A stretch of 64,000 nucleotides of DNA from Plutella xylostella (GCF_932276165.1 NC_063999.1:4218501-4282500); one strand, 5' to 3'. Positions 22,505 to 36,014 are shown, numbered from the stretch's first letter. Notes: generated by a model from the sequence alone, not told the origin. A program made the numbers and translations.

Positions 22505-25500
22505 AAAACTTACAATTAATATTAAAACATGCGCAGTGATATAAACCCGAGCAGTCGGAAAGTATTTGCGTCCGTGTAGTGCTTTTGACACGGCTATTAC
22601 TTTAGACAAGCAATAAAACAACGTAACTGTGCAGTGTTATGTAGCCGCGCTCAGTCAGAGTTGGTGCGTTCTTTTGAAAGCTTTGATTCTGTAATGGCAT
22701 TATAAGGAGAATGGCCATTTCTCTATGGCGCCATGACCCAGAGCGGCCATTGATGAAACATACACTGATGTGTAGTCCGTGACTACAGCATATACTGGTA
22801 TTAATTTTATTATTATGAGACATGGGAGAACAAAGATATAGGTGATGAAAGATCAAGTCTTTCTACTGTACTAGATGTTACCCTCGAGCTAAAAATTGAT
22901 TTTAAAAGTGTTTCCGTAGGAATTCCTGGCTAAAAAGTATTTTATGTTACTTCGGGATAACGGGAACTTGAATAGAATGAAATAATTTTTGAAATTGGTC
23001 TCTTTATAAAAATAGGTTTCTGAGTGTGAAATGTGCAAAAATAATTATGATATAATTTGCATAAATAAAATCATGTAATACATTTTGTGATGCGCTATGA
23101 ATTGGGAATCCCATAATTTAGATTATAAAACTTATTTGTGCGTGTACCATTCAGCAAAATCTTATTTAACGAAAAAAATATATTTAATTAATTTACTTTT
23201 GAACCCTAATATCTCAAGAACCCCATGGTTTAGATTTTTTTAAATATTTTTCCCTGATAATAGACATTTTTATCAATAACTTAAAATAGGTTTGGTGAGT
23301 GGCTGCTAACTTATGCAAAGCGGGTCAGGTTTTGCCATTCTTCTTTAGTGCTTGGATACAGATATATTATTGAATTAATTCCTCTATTTAATATACCTAT
23401 TACCTTAATTAAATAGAATTTATGAAAAGCTACATATTTTTTTGAGAATTTAAATGGTTATTATGTTCTTCGTTCTACGTAGAGATATGAATTTCCTAAA
23501 AATATTTTAGTTTCATTCCAAGAGCTTATGAAACCCTTTTTTCATCATAGCATAGTTTATATCCTTCTAAACTTATACTTACTTACAATTTCTGTAGCCT
23601 TTTACTGTTCCGACATACGGTTGGTAGACTTGGTAGTCGTCACGAATCTATCCAATCGTTCTGTTGGATGTTTATTCGGCATTACACGCGGTGGTTGAAG
23701 AGTCCTGGAGCCGCACTTACAGAATGAACCACGGGAGGTGGCCCGCCTGACCCGCCTGACCCGCTGCTACCCGCGGGTCTGCTGGCATCCCGCAGGATAC
23801 CGTAATCAAGACGAGTGCAACGATACAGGGTGTCTATGAATGGAACTACAAAAACTGTAGTCAATGCCTATTTGAAGATATTACGTGAATGCAATAAATG
23901 ATTGAGTATTGAATCTAATTCGCCACTGTACGGATGGCATTAATTTCATCATAAGTCCTTTTTTGTAGCTTCCAGCCAGGTATCTGCAATATTATTATGA
24001 TAATATCTTTCTTGATCTTGACCCTAAATAATAAAAGATTTAAATGTGCTTTAGTTAAGCATGAACAGCACCAGTCGTTTATCGCTACTGCTTAGATACT
24101 CCCTGTAAAGCAGCAAACCTTCACATGCAAATGGTCTAGCAAGTGAGATTTCTTAATGTAATTGACGCGGGATGAGATTGTTTCGTCCGTTCGTCGGTCG
24201 CTGGGGTAACCCCTGGTTGGGGTTAACTCGTGCTGGGGGTAAGTACTATTTAAAATGACCATTGTTCTTTATTCATTGGAGTGAGCGGGCAGATATGCAA
24301 ATATGTATTGATTATGCATAGGAGTGCTTCTTGTTTTATTTAGTCAGTGTTCATCTGTTCATATTCGAATTCTTTATATTCCCTGGTATTTTCGCTTGCA
24401 CTTTGTAATTGCATTTATTTGAGTCCTATATTTTACTTTATATTTTTGGACTCAGTGCTTCATCTAAAAATATATACATAATACTATGTTTGCGTATTGT
24501 GATTTTTATCTTCTTGGCAGTTTGGACGATGCTCGCCTCAACACCTACTATAATAAAACGAAAATACCTGAAGTGGCTGGCCCCTGCGAAATGTAACACA
24601 TTAATTATAAACAATTTTTTTCTACATTTTTACATCACTTTTGAAAGTTAGTACTTTAGTAGACATAATGCAGGTATACAGAACTACAGACCCTGAATAA
24701 AAATTTGAGCAACAAGCTTAAAGTAAATATTGGATTCATTATTATATATTATATTCATATTCACATCACATTAGCTACTACAGTAAAAATAAGTTATAGT
24801 CCGTGCTTAAAAGTCTGTCACACTCTGGTTCGCCGCCACAAGCACCAAGCTCGAGCCTCGTAAGTTTCTCACACGAAAGGGTAACTCGCCCCCATTCTTT
24901 ATGACAGCAATGACTCGACATTTATATCAGTTATGAAAATAAACTCCTCGTGAAATAAAGGGAAAAAAGTGAATTAAGTTCAGTCGACCGCGATGGCTGC
25001 GTTCTTACGCCCTAATAGTGTCATATACTTATTTGTTAACGGATCATTTGTTTTGAATAAATTTAATGATTATTTTAGTTGAATTGTCACTTTAGGTGTA
25101 GTTTATGATTGGGCTCTTGTACAGAGTCTATTCAGATATTTATGTTGGCTTAAAAATACTTAACTTAAACATTGTTTCACTTTTAAATCAACGTTTAATG
25201 AAAATCAAAAGCAGCAAATCTACGATCAAATTTTACGGGTACTTGTGTGTGCGTGGTACTACCATAAGTACTTAGATAGACTGTACAAACCTTACTTCAA
25301 TCCCGGCAAGCATTGCTCCGTGCTCGCGCCTTGTCGCTGGGATTTACGCGATGTCGTAAACTGAATACAATGTCTCCTACCGACCAACTTTCAATGTTAC
25401 ACTTATAGGGTGAATTTTACAATTACAATCCTCATTATTTGCACCAAAACAGAAAAATACAAAAATAAAACTTAAAATATAAGCAGTACAACAATGTAGC

Positions 25501-26314
25501 CGTATTACTTATAGGAACCTAAGTATAACAAATATCATCAGACTCTTAGGTCATTGATTATCATCAGACGGTTTAAGAAATCCGAGAACAGCGTGCTGTG
25601 CGATGCCTATTTCTATTATATGTCCAAAGCTGGGGATAATGTGTTCGTTCAAAATTGGTCTCTAGACCAAATAGTCGGTTTGCCACTCCTTACAATACAA
25701 TACCTATAATATAACTTTATTGTCAACAATAAAATATCACATCACTAGAACTTAAAATTAAAATGGTACAAAAATGTGGCCTTATTGCTTATAGGAATCT
25801 CTTCCATTCAAACTTTGGATGAATGAGAGTAAGTTACTTTCCTGTAAGCCCTCCAGTATAGGTTTGTCCTTTGTACACTATAGTAGGCTTACCAAGTTCC
25901 CATACTTAGTTCTTACGCCTAAAAATTAAACTCACTCTCCTTCTCATGTAGTTTTATGTCCATCTCACACTCACGTAAAACTTATGTTACCCAAAATTTT
26001 ACTTGAGGTCGACTTTATAGCTGTGGCGTAAAGGATAAATCGGTACTAACAGTTTTTTTGTTATGGTAAGTACCTATAAATCTTTGGTCATTTACGATCT
26101 AAGTACGTTCACGTTTCCTTCACATATTGGTGGCCACTGCAACCACTATACACGGGGTCTGGACACTAAAACAACACTTTTAAGGTGCTCGTGAAAAGTT
26201 TAATGCCTCAACGGTCAGGATTTAAAGGGCTTGTGCGTTTTAGTGCTTGTCTAATACCGGTGTTACGTGTAATTGATAATGGATGCTGTGGTAAACAGAA
26301 GATAAATAATATAG

Positions 26315-26348
26315 GATATTTTACTCTTAAATTTAAGAGTAAAATATC
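26315..26348. repeat. 34-bp perfect palindrome
   Basis: GATATTTTACTCTTAAA is followed at once by its exact reverse complement, with no spacer. The centre lies between 26331 and 26332. Confidence 0.9.
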
Positions 26349-26424
26349 TTATTCATAATATGAAGTTGGAAGAGTTAAGTAGTCGGGCACAGAAGTAAGT
26401 CCCTTACAATTTAGATCTTCAATT

Positions 26425-26480
26425 AGGTCATAATTACTTTTGTATATTGTGCAATGAAGAATAAATAAATAAATAAATAA
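26425..26480 (+). repeat. 3' tail of a non-LTR retrotransposon
   Basis: TTTTGTATATTGTGCAATG(AAG) followed by (AATA)n matches the tail style also seen at 56020-56079 (TTGTGCAATAAAGG then AAATAAATAAAT). Only the tail can be recognised. Confidence 0.4.
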
Positions 26481-28151
26481 TGTCTTTGCAAGCTAGCTTT
26501 TCACGTCCACGATTAAACATATACAAAAAAACAAAAATCTATTTAATTATTCTACTTAATCGATTGGTACTCATAGCCTATAGGTAGTATGCTCTTCCAA
26601 AGCAAACATCAGACTACTCAAGTCATGGATTTTTATTTCATAGTAATTAAACATGGAATCCGGAAAAACAACGTTATACCAGTCTTAATTTTGATGATCA
26701 TACTTTCACCATGTCAGTGAGTCACCGGCTACTGTTTGTTTAATTTAAACTTGGATTTACGTCACTAACGACTCGTAACTAGTCAGTAGTCATTCAAGAA
26801 CCCAGAGAAAGAGAAGACTACTTAAATCTTTCCATAACCTGTTGTTAAGAATATATTAGCGGTATTGTAGCGCTGAGCGTCATTGATTGGTCCAAATATA
26901 AGTGTGTCAGGAGGCTTGTGTGATGGTGAGGAACAGGTTGCGCCCGCGAATACGAAATGTGTTATTAACAAAGAAAGTGAATGGACCCACTTACGGTTCG
27001 GTCATGCTTAGCATTTTCGCTGAAAGGATATGGAATCGGTGTTGCTAATTATAGTATTGTGTTAAACTATTGATAGATCATGTTTAAATCCTTCTTCGGA
27101 TAGTATTTTAATAGCATTTTTCACAGGAGAATATTACTTACTGCATATATTATATTAATATTGAAAGCGGTAGACTAAAAGTGGGTCAAAATTATTACCC
27201 CTTTAGGCCTACGATACATTATACCTATTATCTAGCTCTTTTCTGACTCCCTGTCACTATCTTCAGGTAATATAGGTAGTCAATAATACTTTATCCTAAT
27301 CCTAACTAATATAATAATACTAACAGCTAGTTTAATATAAAGGAATTTGCAATGATAATTGATGCACGCTGGTCCTCACGCAAGGCCTGTGCGGAATCAC
27401 CAAAAGGCTTCGACCTCGACATTCAACATTTCACAGCGATTGTTTCAAAAATTGGAAGCGTGTCAGATACACACAGTGTATACTTACACAAAGCGAGTTG
27501 AATACCGTTTCAAAGAGACCTTGTGTGACAACGACAGCCATTAAAAAATAAAAAATACGTAATGAATAAGCTTAAATTTAAATATGTAGCACTCACTACT
27601 GGGAGAAAGAAAATCTAATCATTTTCGTTCAATCAGTCAGTCTTTTAGATTATCGTTCCACCCATACATACATAATTATTATCTTATTATAACACAGATC
27701 TTTCCTCTGTATTAATACGTATGAGGATGAACGGTCAATATTTTGAAATTCATATAAATATTTATTTAATCAAGCAACGTCTGGATATATGTATTATTGT
27801 CTGCTATGTATGTGTGACTTTTAAATAATAATGGACAATGATATTTGTGTTGTATTAGATGAACCTAGTCAGAAATGGACACCATGAGCAAAGCATTGTA
27901 TCTAATATGATTGGATTATTTATAATAACAATGGGTGTGACAGTCTGGCGCAGCCCCATACATAATGTATGGTCCATGTGGTGGAACAATGTCACCGTTA
28001 CTGCTACTCCCACGGCTGACACATCCAGTTCATACACCTCGTATTGTGTGCTAAGTAGCAGTTTATACACGTGTGCTGATCCCGTAAGTACTAAAGTAAA
28101 AAAGTCTTAAATAATGTACAGTTTTACGTACTAATATCACCGTTACTAGTA

Positions 28152-28306
28152 AGCGCTCCCGTGGACGCCCTGTCCAAACGTGGCGACAAGCGTTGACTTA
28201 GGAGTGAGGCCAAAAGTACAGCCGAGGATTAGTGGAAGTGGCGGACTTTAGTGCAAAGTTGCAGACCCTAGGACTGCAACAACAACAGCACAACAGTCCC
28301 CGTTGT
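28152..28306 (+). pseudogene. Possible C-terminal remnant of a non-LTR retrotransposon ORF2
   Basis: The frame reads RSRGRPVQTWRQALT, then a stop, then further partly alignable text. GRP..TW is the conserved C-terminal motif of many insect non-LTR pol proteins. The stretch is interrupted and short, so the assignment rests on this motif alone. Confidence 0.35.
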
Positions 28307-29189
28307 CGTGGAGAATAACGGATGAATCACTGCAACTCTGGCAAATTCATAAAAATGAACTACTCTTCACTATGTCACGTCACTATGAAAGAGACGGTGG
28401 TTGAAAGCAGCTGGTATTTGAAATTTCTTGAAGGCGAACGCTTTGCAGATAACTATGATTATGCAGGTATAGGTACCCACCAGGACTAGGATGGCGGCTA
28501 ATTGCCAACATAGCTGTGTGAATGCGGGTTTACTGAAGGTTTGATAATTGTGTATTGTGTGTGAGCGAAGAAAATATTCAACTACCGCATACCTACTATG
28601 TTTTGTTTAATTAAAGATGCGATAACAGTTTATATTCGTATATTGCAAAATCTACTTATTGTGATAAATCAAGTAGGTAACTATTAAAGTAAACCAGATG
28701 TATAGGTACATAGCCATTGGTCAGCATAGGTATTTTGGGCACATTGGTGGTTTTGGTTTTCGGTGTTTACAGACTGAGACACGCAAAGACCAAACGGTTA
28801 TACTGTTCGCATTTAAAAAAAAATGTATTAGGATTAATTTCACCTGGCTACTACAGGCTGCATTATTATGTATAAGACATACTTCTCCAAGATATATTTC
28901 AAAATACTTCCAAAGTCCAATAAGCCTACCTTCCATGCAGACTTTAACGCGAGCATTGAACAGCCGTAGCCGTGGGATTGGCAGAATTACGATCCAGAAG
29001 TACCGTTAGGAAACTGGTGGTACGGCCCGAGAAGGCTGGTCGTAGGCAGTTGGTGGTAGCAGTCCGCGCGGCCCGCTCGACGCGCGCGCAGCTCAACGCA
29101 TCACGTGCCGACCAATCATAAAAACAAAATCAATTATCGTAAAATTTAAAATTCGAATTTAAAATTTTAGAATAGAATTCGGATTTTCC

Positions 29190-29241
29190 GCAGTCGATAA
29201 GGATTTTTGCGATAAGTGAAAGTTATTGCTGTCTTGTTTCC
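29190..29241 (+). promoter_or_regulatory. Probable 5' leader of the carboxypeptidase gene with two GATA sites
   Basis: CGCAGTCG near 29190 could be the initiator. It is followed by GATAAGG (29196) and GATAAGT (29211), about 15 bp apart, then the ATG at 29242. GATA factors commonly drive insect midgut genes, which fits a digestive enzyme; that link is inference. No clear TATA box is seen about 30 bp upstream. A CpG-rich patch with a CCAAT box lies at about 29040-29125. Confidence 0.35.
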
Positions 29242-32200
29242 ATGATGCGGTGGACCATTTTATTCGGTGAGTTTTTTATGTGGATTGCCCTTGTTGTTGA
29301 TGGCGTTGATAAGGTAGGGTTTTAATGAGAGTATAGTATGTAGCTTAATACTGAAAATACTGAATCATAACGCGATATAAAACAAAAATGAGTACGTACA
29401 TACTTAGGTTCCTAAAATTGTTATAGGAAGGTCCATCTAAGAATATAACATTTTTATGCGAATACCTACTTCAATACCGCTGCCAACAGTTTAAACTTTA
29501 AACGACCCTTAAAAAAAAATACTAATTTGAATTTTTATTCCCCATCATCCTCAAGTTCAAATCAGCTGAATCCAATCTGACCTAAATCCTATCATTTATG
29601 TGATTCTATTCACGTATCGTTTCGAGTTAATTTACAAGTGTCTCTTTATTTGACATCTAGATAAGATTCCTATAAGTAAAATAGCCAGATTTTCTTCCAA
29701 TGAATTTTCGGTATCAAAATTTTATTGAGCCTTTATGGTCCTTTGAGATTGTCTTTGATGATAATTAAAAGATCAAAACCCGATAAATTCAGACAAAATA
29801 CAGAGATAAAAGCTTAATCATAGCTAATTAATTTAATATTTAAATTCCGCAAATATTAGAGGCCAGAATGTTTCCTTTGACTAAGTAATTTATGTTTTGG
29901 GCCTTCTGTAACTGTTGTCCTTAAAGTGAAAATGCTACTGAATGTAGGTACATATTATATACGAGTTTCAGGAAAAAATATCAGGGTGCAGATTTTTCAA
30001 TAATTAGATAAAATTAATCTGGGGAATAGTTCTGAATGTTTGTATAGACAATGGCTAATATTCCTCAGATTATTGATATTATTATTATTATTTAACTCTT
30101 TATTGTACAAATTGATATTGATTATTGATAGTGAAATTATTGATTAATTTATATAACTATGTATTTAAAAATCAGTCCTTAAATTTTATTTTCCTGTCCA
30201 TGGATCGGATAAACAGATTCTATAGGAATTTTAAAACTTATTCTATAACCATATGAATAGCATGGTTCTCAAAGGCGGTTCGCATTATTTTTGCAGTATT
30301 ATTATCTCCAAGCAATCAACCCTAGTCAGGCAGGAGGCAGGAGGACAGACGAACAAACATACAAACGTAAAACAAACCTACACCGCGCCAGTAAAAAGAG
30401 CGATCATGATCAAAGCTCCGCTGATTAAATTCTCGTCCAATGTATCTGCATTGACTGAACAACATTTTGCTAAAAGTTATTAAATTAAATTAAAATTATC
30501 GAAGCGGCCGATCAAAGCCGTCCGTTGACATCAATTGGGCTGGTATTGGTCCGTGGAAGCCTCCTAGCCTCTGAGCGGAGCCCAATTACTTACTATGAAA
30601 CGACGAAGCCTCAGCAATACGCGTATTCAAAGACGATGTTACAAATTAAAACTGGGTCCTTATTCTACAATTTTCATGGTATCGCGATCGCTTTGAATCT
30701 TACAGACGCTAATTAACCAATCAGAACTCCTACTGCTAGTTACAATAAATATTTCTACCGATGACTAGTTATCTTGCTTATTGAAGCTAAAGTCAAAGCT
30801 ATAAATATAGCAGGAAAATTATACAATTAGAACCCTTCTACGGCACAAACAGCCTTTAGTCTGAATTTAGACAAAAGCTGGGCCTTATTATTATAAAAAT
30901 GAACTATAAGTAATATTATTAATAATACCTATAGAGCATATTATGTACCTATGTATGTAAGACACAAATTGTTCGACTATAAATTCCGTAGAAAGCTGTG
31001 AAATTTGAAAAGATTGTTTAAAATCAATTTCACTCATATATTCACACGAGTAACACAATCTATATTACATTGTAATCTGAAATTTAAACATTTAAGTTTA
31101 CATACGTACATACTAACAAATATTTATTCGTATTTTTCAGGCATATTAGGATTAAGCTGGCACGTAAAATGCGAAGAAGGATTAAAATATGACAAGTAAG
31201 TATATTATAATATAATATTTTAAAAATACAGACGCAGACCTAAGCAGATCATGGGATGGTTTTATGGATTAAATGTTTTAAATAAATTGAGCTATTTGGT
31301 GTCGGTATTTTTAAAGTTAATCTTTTTCATTGATTGTAGTTATATCGTGATTTTAGTCATGATCTCCATGCACTATTCATAATGACCAATCAATACTTCT
31401 CAGCAAGACTGGATAATATTGAAAGCTACGGCAGTTATTACTGAGATAATATTTCTATAGCTATTGTACTATTTCACTCAGAAGAACCATTGCTATAAAA
31501 ACAATTGTATGAAAATCATGCGACGCGTGTTCCTACTTCCTTGCATTATCACTTCAAATTACGTAGGTAGATCTCGCTTATGATTATTATAATAATACTA
31601 ACTGCTGGGTACTTACTTAGGTTTTAGCGTGAGCAGGAAAGAAAGCCTGAAAATAATACTAACTGGGTACCTAGCATTACTAAGCTATTTCACCTTTGTA
31701 GTACATATATATATATAATTTTAAATGGCACTGTACTATCGGAGCATACATTCAATATGTAAAATAAATCTTACAATTTTTATTCTATTCATAGAACCTG
31801 TGGGATTACCCCCACCGTACATTAGCAATAATAGCAATAATCTGGCGTAACTTCTATGATTCTGACAGATGTTTGACAGGCGAGCCGGATTCTTAATTGC
31901 TAACGGTGGTAGCACGGTAGCTGTTGCCATGTATCGTATACTGACGAAACATCTTCCTTCCAGCCACTCGCTGGTCCGTCTCATCCCCAAGACGGAGCAG
32001 CAGCTGTCAGCTGTGCACCAGCTCCCAGACGCCGGCGAGATGGAGGTGCTGAAGAGAAGCCGCATGGTCAACGACAGCTTCGATGTCCTCGTACCAGAGA
32101 CGAAAAAGGGCTACATGGAAGACTTCGCCAAAGAACACGGCATGGACTTTCACGTGAAGGAGGATAATTATGGCAGGTATAAGCCTTTTGTTTTAATTAG

Positions 32201-34865
32201 GTGCATTGTATGTTTTTGTGTAGCTTGATAAGTAAGTAAACATTGATTTGTTCTTGGATCTAAGATGAGGCAAAATTATTATGATTATTTACGAGTGAGT
32301 ATGTTATGTTTGTAATTTGATTTACTATCGAAATTTAAAATGGAGACTCTCAGTTTCATGTTTGTCCGAGAATATACCAATGGCTGAATTCGCTTCGATC
32401 GAATGGTTTAGATATTAGTTTTTTGATACGATTTTTGATGGCATACTGTTTTTATTGTCAGATCGTTTGCTCCAGTGCAGCGCAGCGCGCGGCGTCGCTC
32501 CAACCAGCGACTCAACATCTTCGGATACAACTCCTTCGATACTGTAAGGATTTATACTTTATAACTAGGTATTTATCTACATAACGTTTTATACGTATTT
32601 CTGTTTGTCTGTTATATTAAAGTCGTGTGTTTATCATTGCCAAATGTAATCTTTCCGTGGTACCAGTGTATATGTATATGTATTGTGTAAAGTAAATTTA
32701 CAATTTATCTATCCATCTATGTAGGTATGTAGTATATGTAGGTATGTTCGCTAGTCAAGGGCTAGTCAACGATAAATACATAACAAATTCTTGGCATAAT
32801 TTCTGAAATACACCAAAATATACGTTTTACTTACAGTGGATACTACACTAGCTTACCTTACTTAATAAAAAGCTTTAGTACTACTTCCAGCTCAATCCGA
32901 ACTCTTTTATTTGTTTCTCTCAGATCAACGCATTCCTGGAGCAGACAGCCGCCGCCCACCCCGGCCTGGCGCAGGTGCAGCCGCTGAAGAGGAGCTCGCA
33001 GGGACGGCAGCTGAAGCTCATGAAGATCTCCACCAACCCTGGCGCTAATAACCCCATCATATTTGTGGATGCTGGTATGGATTTCAATGCGAGTGAACTT
33101 GAAGCCGTTTGGCCATCCCTTGCTTAGGGATTCCTGTCCTTCGATGTGGCCTAAGATTCCATTTGAGTGGCCCATGTCGGGAGAGAATTTATGCTTCAAA
33201 GGTTAATGTTTTAAAAAGTGAATCTTATCACTCTTGAATGCTAATTACTCGTATAAATTATCTAAAAATAGACTTCTGCCCTCTATCTTGTGGGACACCG
33301 AAAACTCACAATATTTGAGATATTAGGTATACTTAGTCTATTTTTTTAACGAACTAGTACTGAAATTGTTTTAATTTGTAGCTATTGGTCCACCTATTTT
33401 ATTACTACGTTGTTTTGATCCTAACAATGACCAATATCACTCTGTCAATATCGGAAATGTGCGAGAGACAAACTCTAGTGTTATTATTGTCGTGTTGCAA
33501 AATGGGTATATTAAGTTTCTATGGAAAATGTGTGAATTATTTTTTTCGCGAATTTTGAAATTCTGATTTTAGTTTCGGACTTAGATATAACATGCTGCAC
33601 ATGCTGGTTTCGGCTTAGTATATCCTTTTTGCAACACCCTGTATATCCTAACCTAATATCCTCAGGCATCCACGCGCGTGAGTGGGCGGCTCCAGCCATG
33701 GCGGTGTACCTCATCCACCGGCTGACCAGCGACCCCGCGGCTCGGGAGGATGAGCTGAATGGAGTCGACTGGTACATCCTGCCCAACGTCAACCCCGATG
33801 GCTACGAGTTCACGCGCTACAGTCGAGGGGTTAGTTGGGTTTTACTGTTTTTAAAGGATTTTACTGCGCCAGTTTCAATAACTTTATCTGTAATTACCTA
33901 CACAAGTACACATGTAAAGTTACAACCTGTCAAAATCGTATGAAAGTAACAACCAGTCATCGGTAGACAGAGTTATTGAAACGGCAGTTAATGTACTTAC
34001 CTAATTTTAGCACTACACATTCTCTTCTCTACCCGAATCGGTACATAATATACGATACTGGCGAGCAATGAAAGAGTTCCAGTTGAGTACACCAAAAGTA
34101 CTTTATTTTACGTTTTCAGTGCAGCCTACAGCCTTCCACGTATTGCTTGCTGGACATAATATTATGTTTAGGTATTTTGATAATTATGATAGAACATGAC
34201 AATTAAATTGCCGATACTTTCGTTACATCAAACCATATTATGTCTGACGTTTCCCTCTTACTTTTTTCCAGAACCGTCTGTGGAGAAAGACCCGGTCTCG
34301 GTCCTCGGCCCGCAGCGACTGCTTCGGCGTCGACGGCAACCGCAACTACGGGTTCAAGTGGGGGGTGAGCGGCGTCTCGCGGGACCCCTGCAACCAGGAG
34401 ACCTACGCCGGGCCCGAGCCCTTCTCCGAGCCCGAGACTCGCATGGTGCGTGACGTCATGATGGAAAACGCCAAGCGACTCAAGCTCTACGTCTCACTCC
34501 ACTCCTACGGAAACTACCTCGTCTACCCGTGGGGCTACACCGGCGCCAGCCTGCCTGACGACTGGAGGAAGCTGGACACGTTAGCGCATAAAGTGTCAAA
34601 AGCGATAGTAGGGGCTGGAGGGTCTCCGCTCAAGGTGCTGAGTGCGGGCCACTGGTACCCGGCGGCGGGGGGGAGCGACGACTACGCGTACGGCGTGGTC
34701 GGGGTGCCGTACTCGTACACTATGGAGCTGACGGACGGCTACGAGTTCCAGTTACCAGCCAAGATGTTGCCGAAGCTGCTGCCTCAGTTCTATGAAGGGT
34801 TCAAGGAGTTCGCCAGGAACATTAGAAGCGAGTTCGGCACCGTCAGGTCGCGGGATGCCGAGTAG
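29242..34865 (+). CDS. Secreted M14 zinc procarboxypeptidase (digestive type), 7 exons
   Basis: This enzyme would remove C-terminal amino acids from peptides after export as a zymogen. I assemble seven exons with GT-AG introns and consistent phases: 29242-29266, 31141-31195, 31964-32176, 32462-32543, 32924-33074, 33666-33829 and 34272-34865 (1284 nt, 427 residues). Residues 1-20 form a signal peptide (MMRWTILFGILGLSWHVKC). The propeptide spans roughly 21-110 and ends at a basic stretch, RSARRRSNQR, suited to tryptic activation. Zinc ligands H178 and E181 (GIHAREW) and H307 (SLHSYG) are present, as are R238 (KTRS), N253-R254 (GNRNYGF), Y359 and the catalytic E382 (TMELTD). C247 and C270 match the conserved disulfide. 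The residue equivalent to mammalian position 255 is D366 (GGSDDY), as in B-type enzymes, but insect pockets vary, so A or B type is open. A second ATG lies directly after the first. An ATTAAA signal follows at 34899. A decayed paralogue is at 42489-47975. Confidence 0.93.
33491..33641 (-). mobile_element. MITE family 1, copy a, inside intron 5 of the carboxypeptidase gene
   Basis: The left end is GTGTTGCAAAATGGGTATA and the right end is TATCCTTTTTGCAACACCCTG. Interior text (TTTCGGACTTAGATATAACATGCTGCACATG) is the reverse complement of that in the copies at 38977 and 53233. No coding capacity. Confidence 0.75.
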
Positions 34866-34904
34866 AATGTTGACGCGTAATTGTATATTTGTGTAGAATA
34901 TTAA

Positions 34905-35710
34905 ATGTATTGGTCTCGTTTTGTAGTATTTATTGAATTGACATATTGAGTAGGTAAATAATTGAATTACTAAATAGGTCTGTATCATGTTTAAATTAAC
35001 TAAATGCTAAGGCCTGTATACTTATGAGATTTTTTGACCCTTACTGTCCCTTGAAAATAACATATTTATAAAACCTAAAGTGACATCTTGTTATTGATAA
35101 ATTAATCTTTTAGTATCTTTTATTTATTTATTTATTTATTAACATAAGGATCTCCAGCAGTTAACACAACAGACATACTTAACAGAAAATTTAACATAAT
35201 AGAAATTTCGTTGTGAAAACCATTATAGGCGATCACGGCATTATCAAATAATACTATCTTAACGACAACAGTGACTTAAAACTAAATTATCTAAATTATC
35301 TTAGAAAAATTATAAACATGAATAAGTACCTATATAATAATACAACAATAATAGGCAGGCATAAGAATTTTTACATGGTGATTTTATTTAAGTGATAATA
35401 TTTTAAAATAAATGTTACATCGAATTTACTTTTTTAATGATTTTTTTTAACCATTTGAAAATCTTCCAAAATAAAAGATATAAAGTGTGAATTTTCCATT
35501 ATCTTTACAGTCTAGTGTATTTACCAATTCTCGTTTATTAAATTTGCAGGACTTTTAGAATTTATTATCGAAGTTTCATCCCACTCAATATACGATAAGT
35601 AAGTATTTGATACACTATTGCATTCCAAGCAAGCTGCGATGTTGGCTATCTCATGTATGAAGTACAAAATATCTGCAATATCACATTGCAAATACTTCAG
35701 TGCCATGTAA
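34905..35710. other. Non-coding region with antisense retroposon tail
   Basis: No gene is seen. From about 35117 a (TTTA)n run followed by TTAACATAAGGATCTCC looks like the antisense 3' tail of a dispersed non-LTR element. Confidence 0.35.
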
Positions 35711-35755
35711 AATAGACGCATTTTTCCTGAAATAAAAATGACATATTATGTATCT

Positions 35756-35929
35756 AGCCTATCTGAAACCTAGTTAAACATTGTGAGATATGGCGTTTCG
35801 ACTTTCTCCGTGTTCGGCATCATAAGGGTCACAGTGACAGTTAAATAAAGTCCGTTTTTCTCTCCACCTTTAATTTGCAAGGTGCGGGTGCCTATATAAA
35901 TAGAGTGAGTCGCCCGCGCGCCTCAGTTG
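35756..35929 (+). mobile_element. LTR-like U3 fragment, copy 1
   Basis: This 174-bp segment is the exact reverse complement, by eye, of 42152-42325. It contains a TATA box and an arthropod initiator and stops, compared with copy 2, right after the initiator. It also contains AATAAA, but upstream of the start site. I infer the U3 part of an LTR retrotransposon because copy 2 continues into R-like and PBS-like sequence. Confidence 0.55.
35893..35929 (+). promoter_or_regulatory. TATATAAATA box and TCAGTTG initiator
   Basis: TATATAAATA (35893-35902) and TCAGTTG (35923-35929) place the predicted +1 A 32 nt from the first T of the TATA box. This is textbook arthropod core promoter spacing. The same pair, inverted, is at 42152-42188. 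Confidence 0.6.
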
Positions 35930-36014
35930 TAATATCACCATGCAGAAATGACTAGGTTTCAGATAGGCTAGATACATAATATGTCATTTTTATTTCAGGA
36001 AAAATGCGTCTATT

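Larger units (their letters stand above)
22021..29189. other. Non-coding region with scattered repeat fragments
   Basis: No gene is recognised in about 7 kb. Contents include a CCCG-rich simple run (22474-22504), a CCCGCCTGA repeat (about 23741-23765), a perfect palindrome at 26315-26348, antisense-tail-like repeats at about 25420-25520 and 25690-25830, and a retroposon-like tail ending in AAATAAATAAATAAAT near 26463-26480. Open frames such as 27859-28110 and 28698-29009 show nothing recognisable. Confidence 0.35.
35711..36014. repeat. 64-bp perfect inverted repeat enclosing the promoter-bearing LTR-like fragment
   Basis: The arms 35711-35774 and 35951-36014 are exact reverse complements by eye (AATAGACGCATTTTTCCTGA at the outer end). 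The 176-bp spacer holds most of the LTR-like segment of 35756-35929, including its TATA box. The arm's inner part overlaps the LTR-like start. The structure suggests an inverted duplication after the element inserted. Confidence 0.85.

Noticed and set aside
31869..32228. Long open frame beginning upstream of carboxypeptidase exon 3 and running into the next intron
   Set aside because: Only the part between the acceptor at 31963 and the donor at 32177 is coding by alignment with the M14 propeptide; the ends are intronic read-through.
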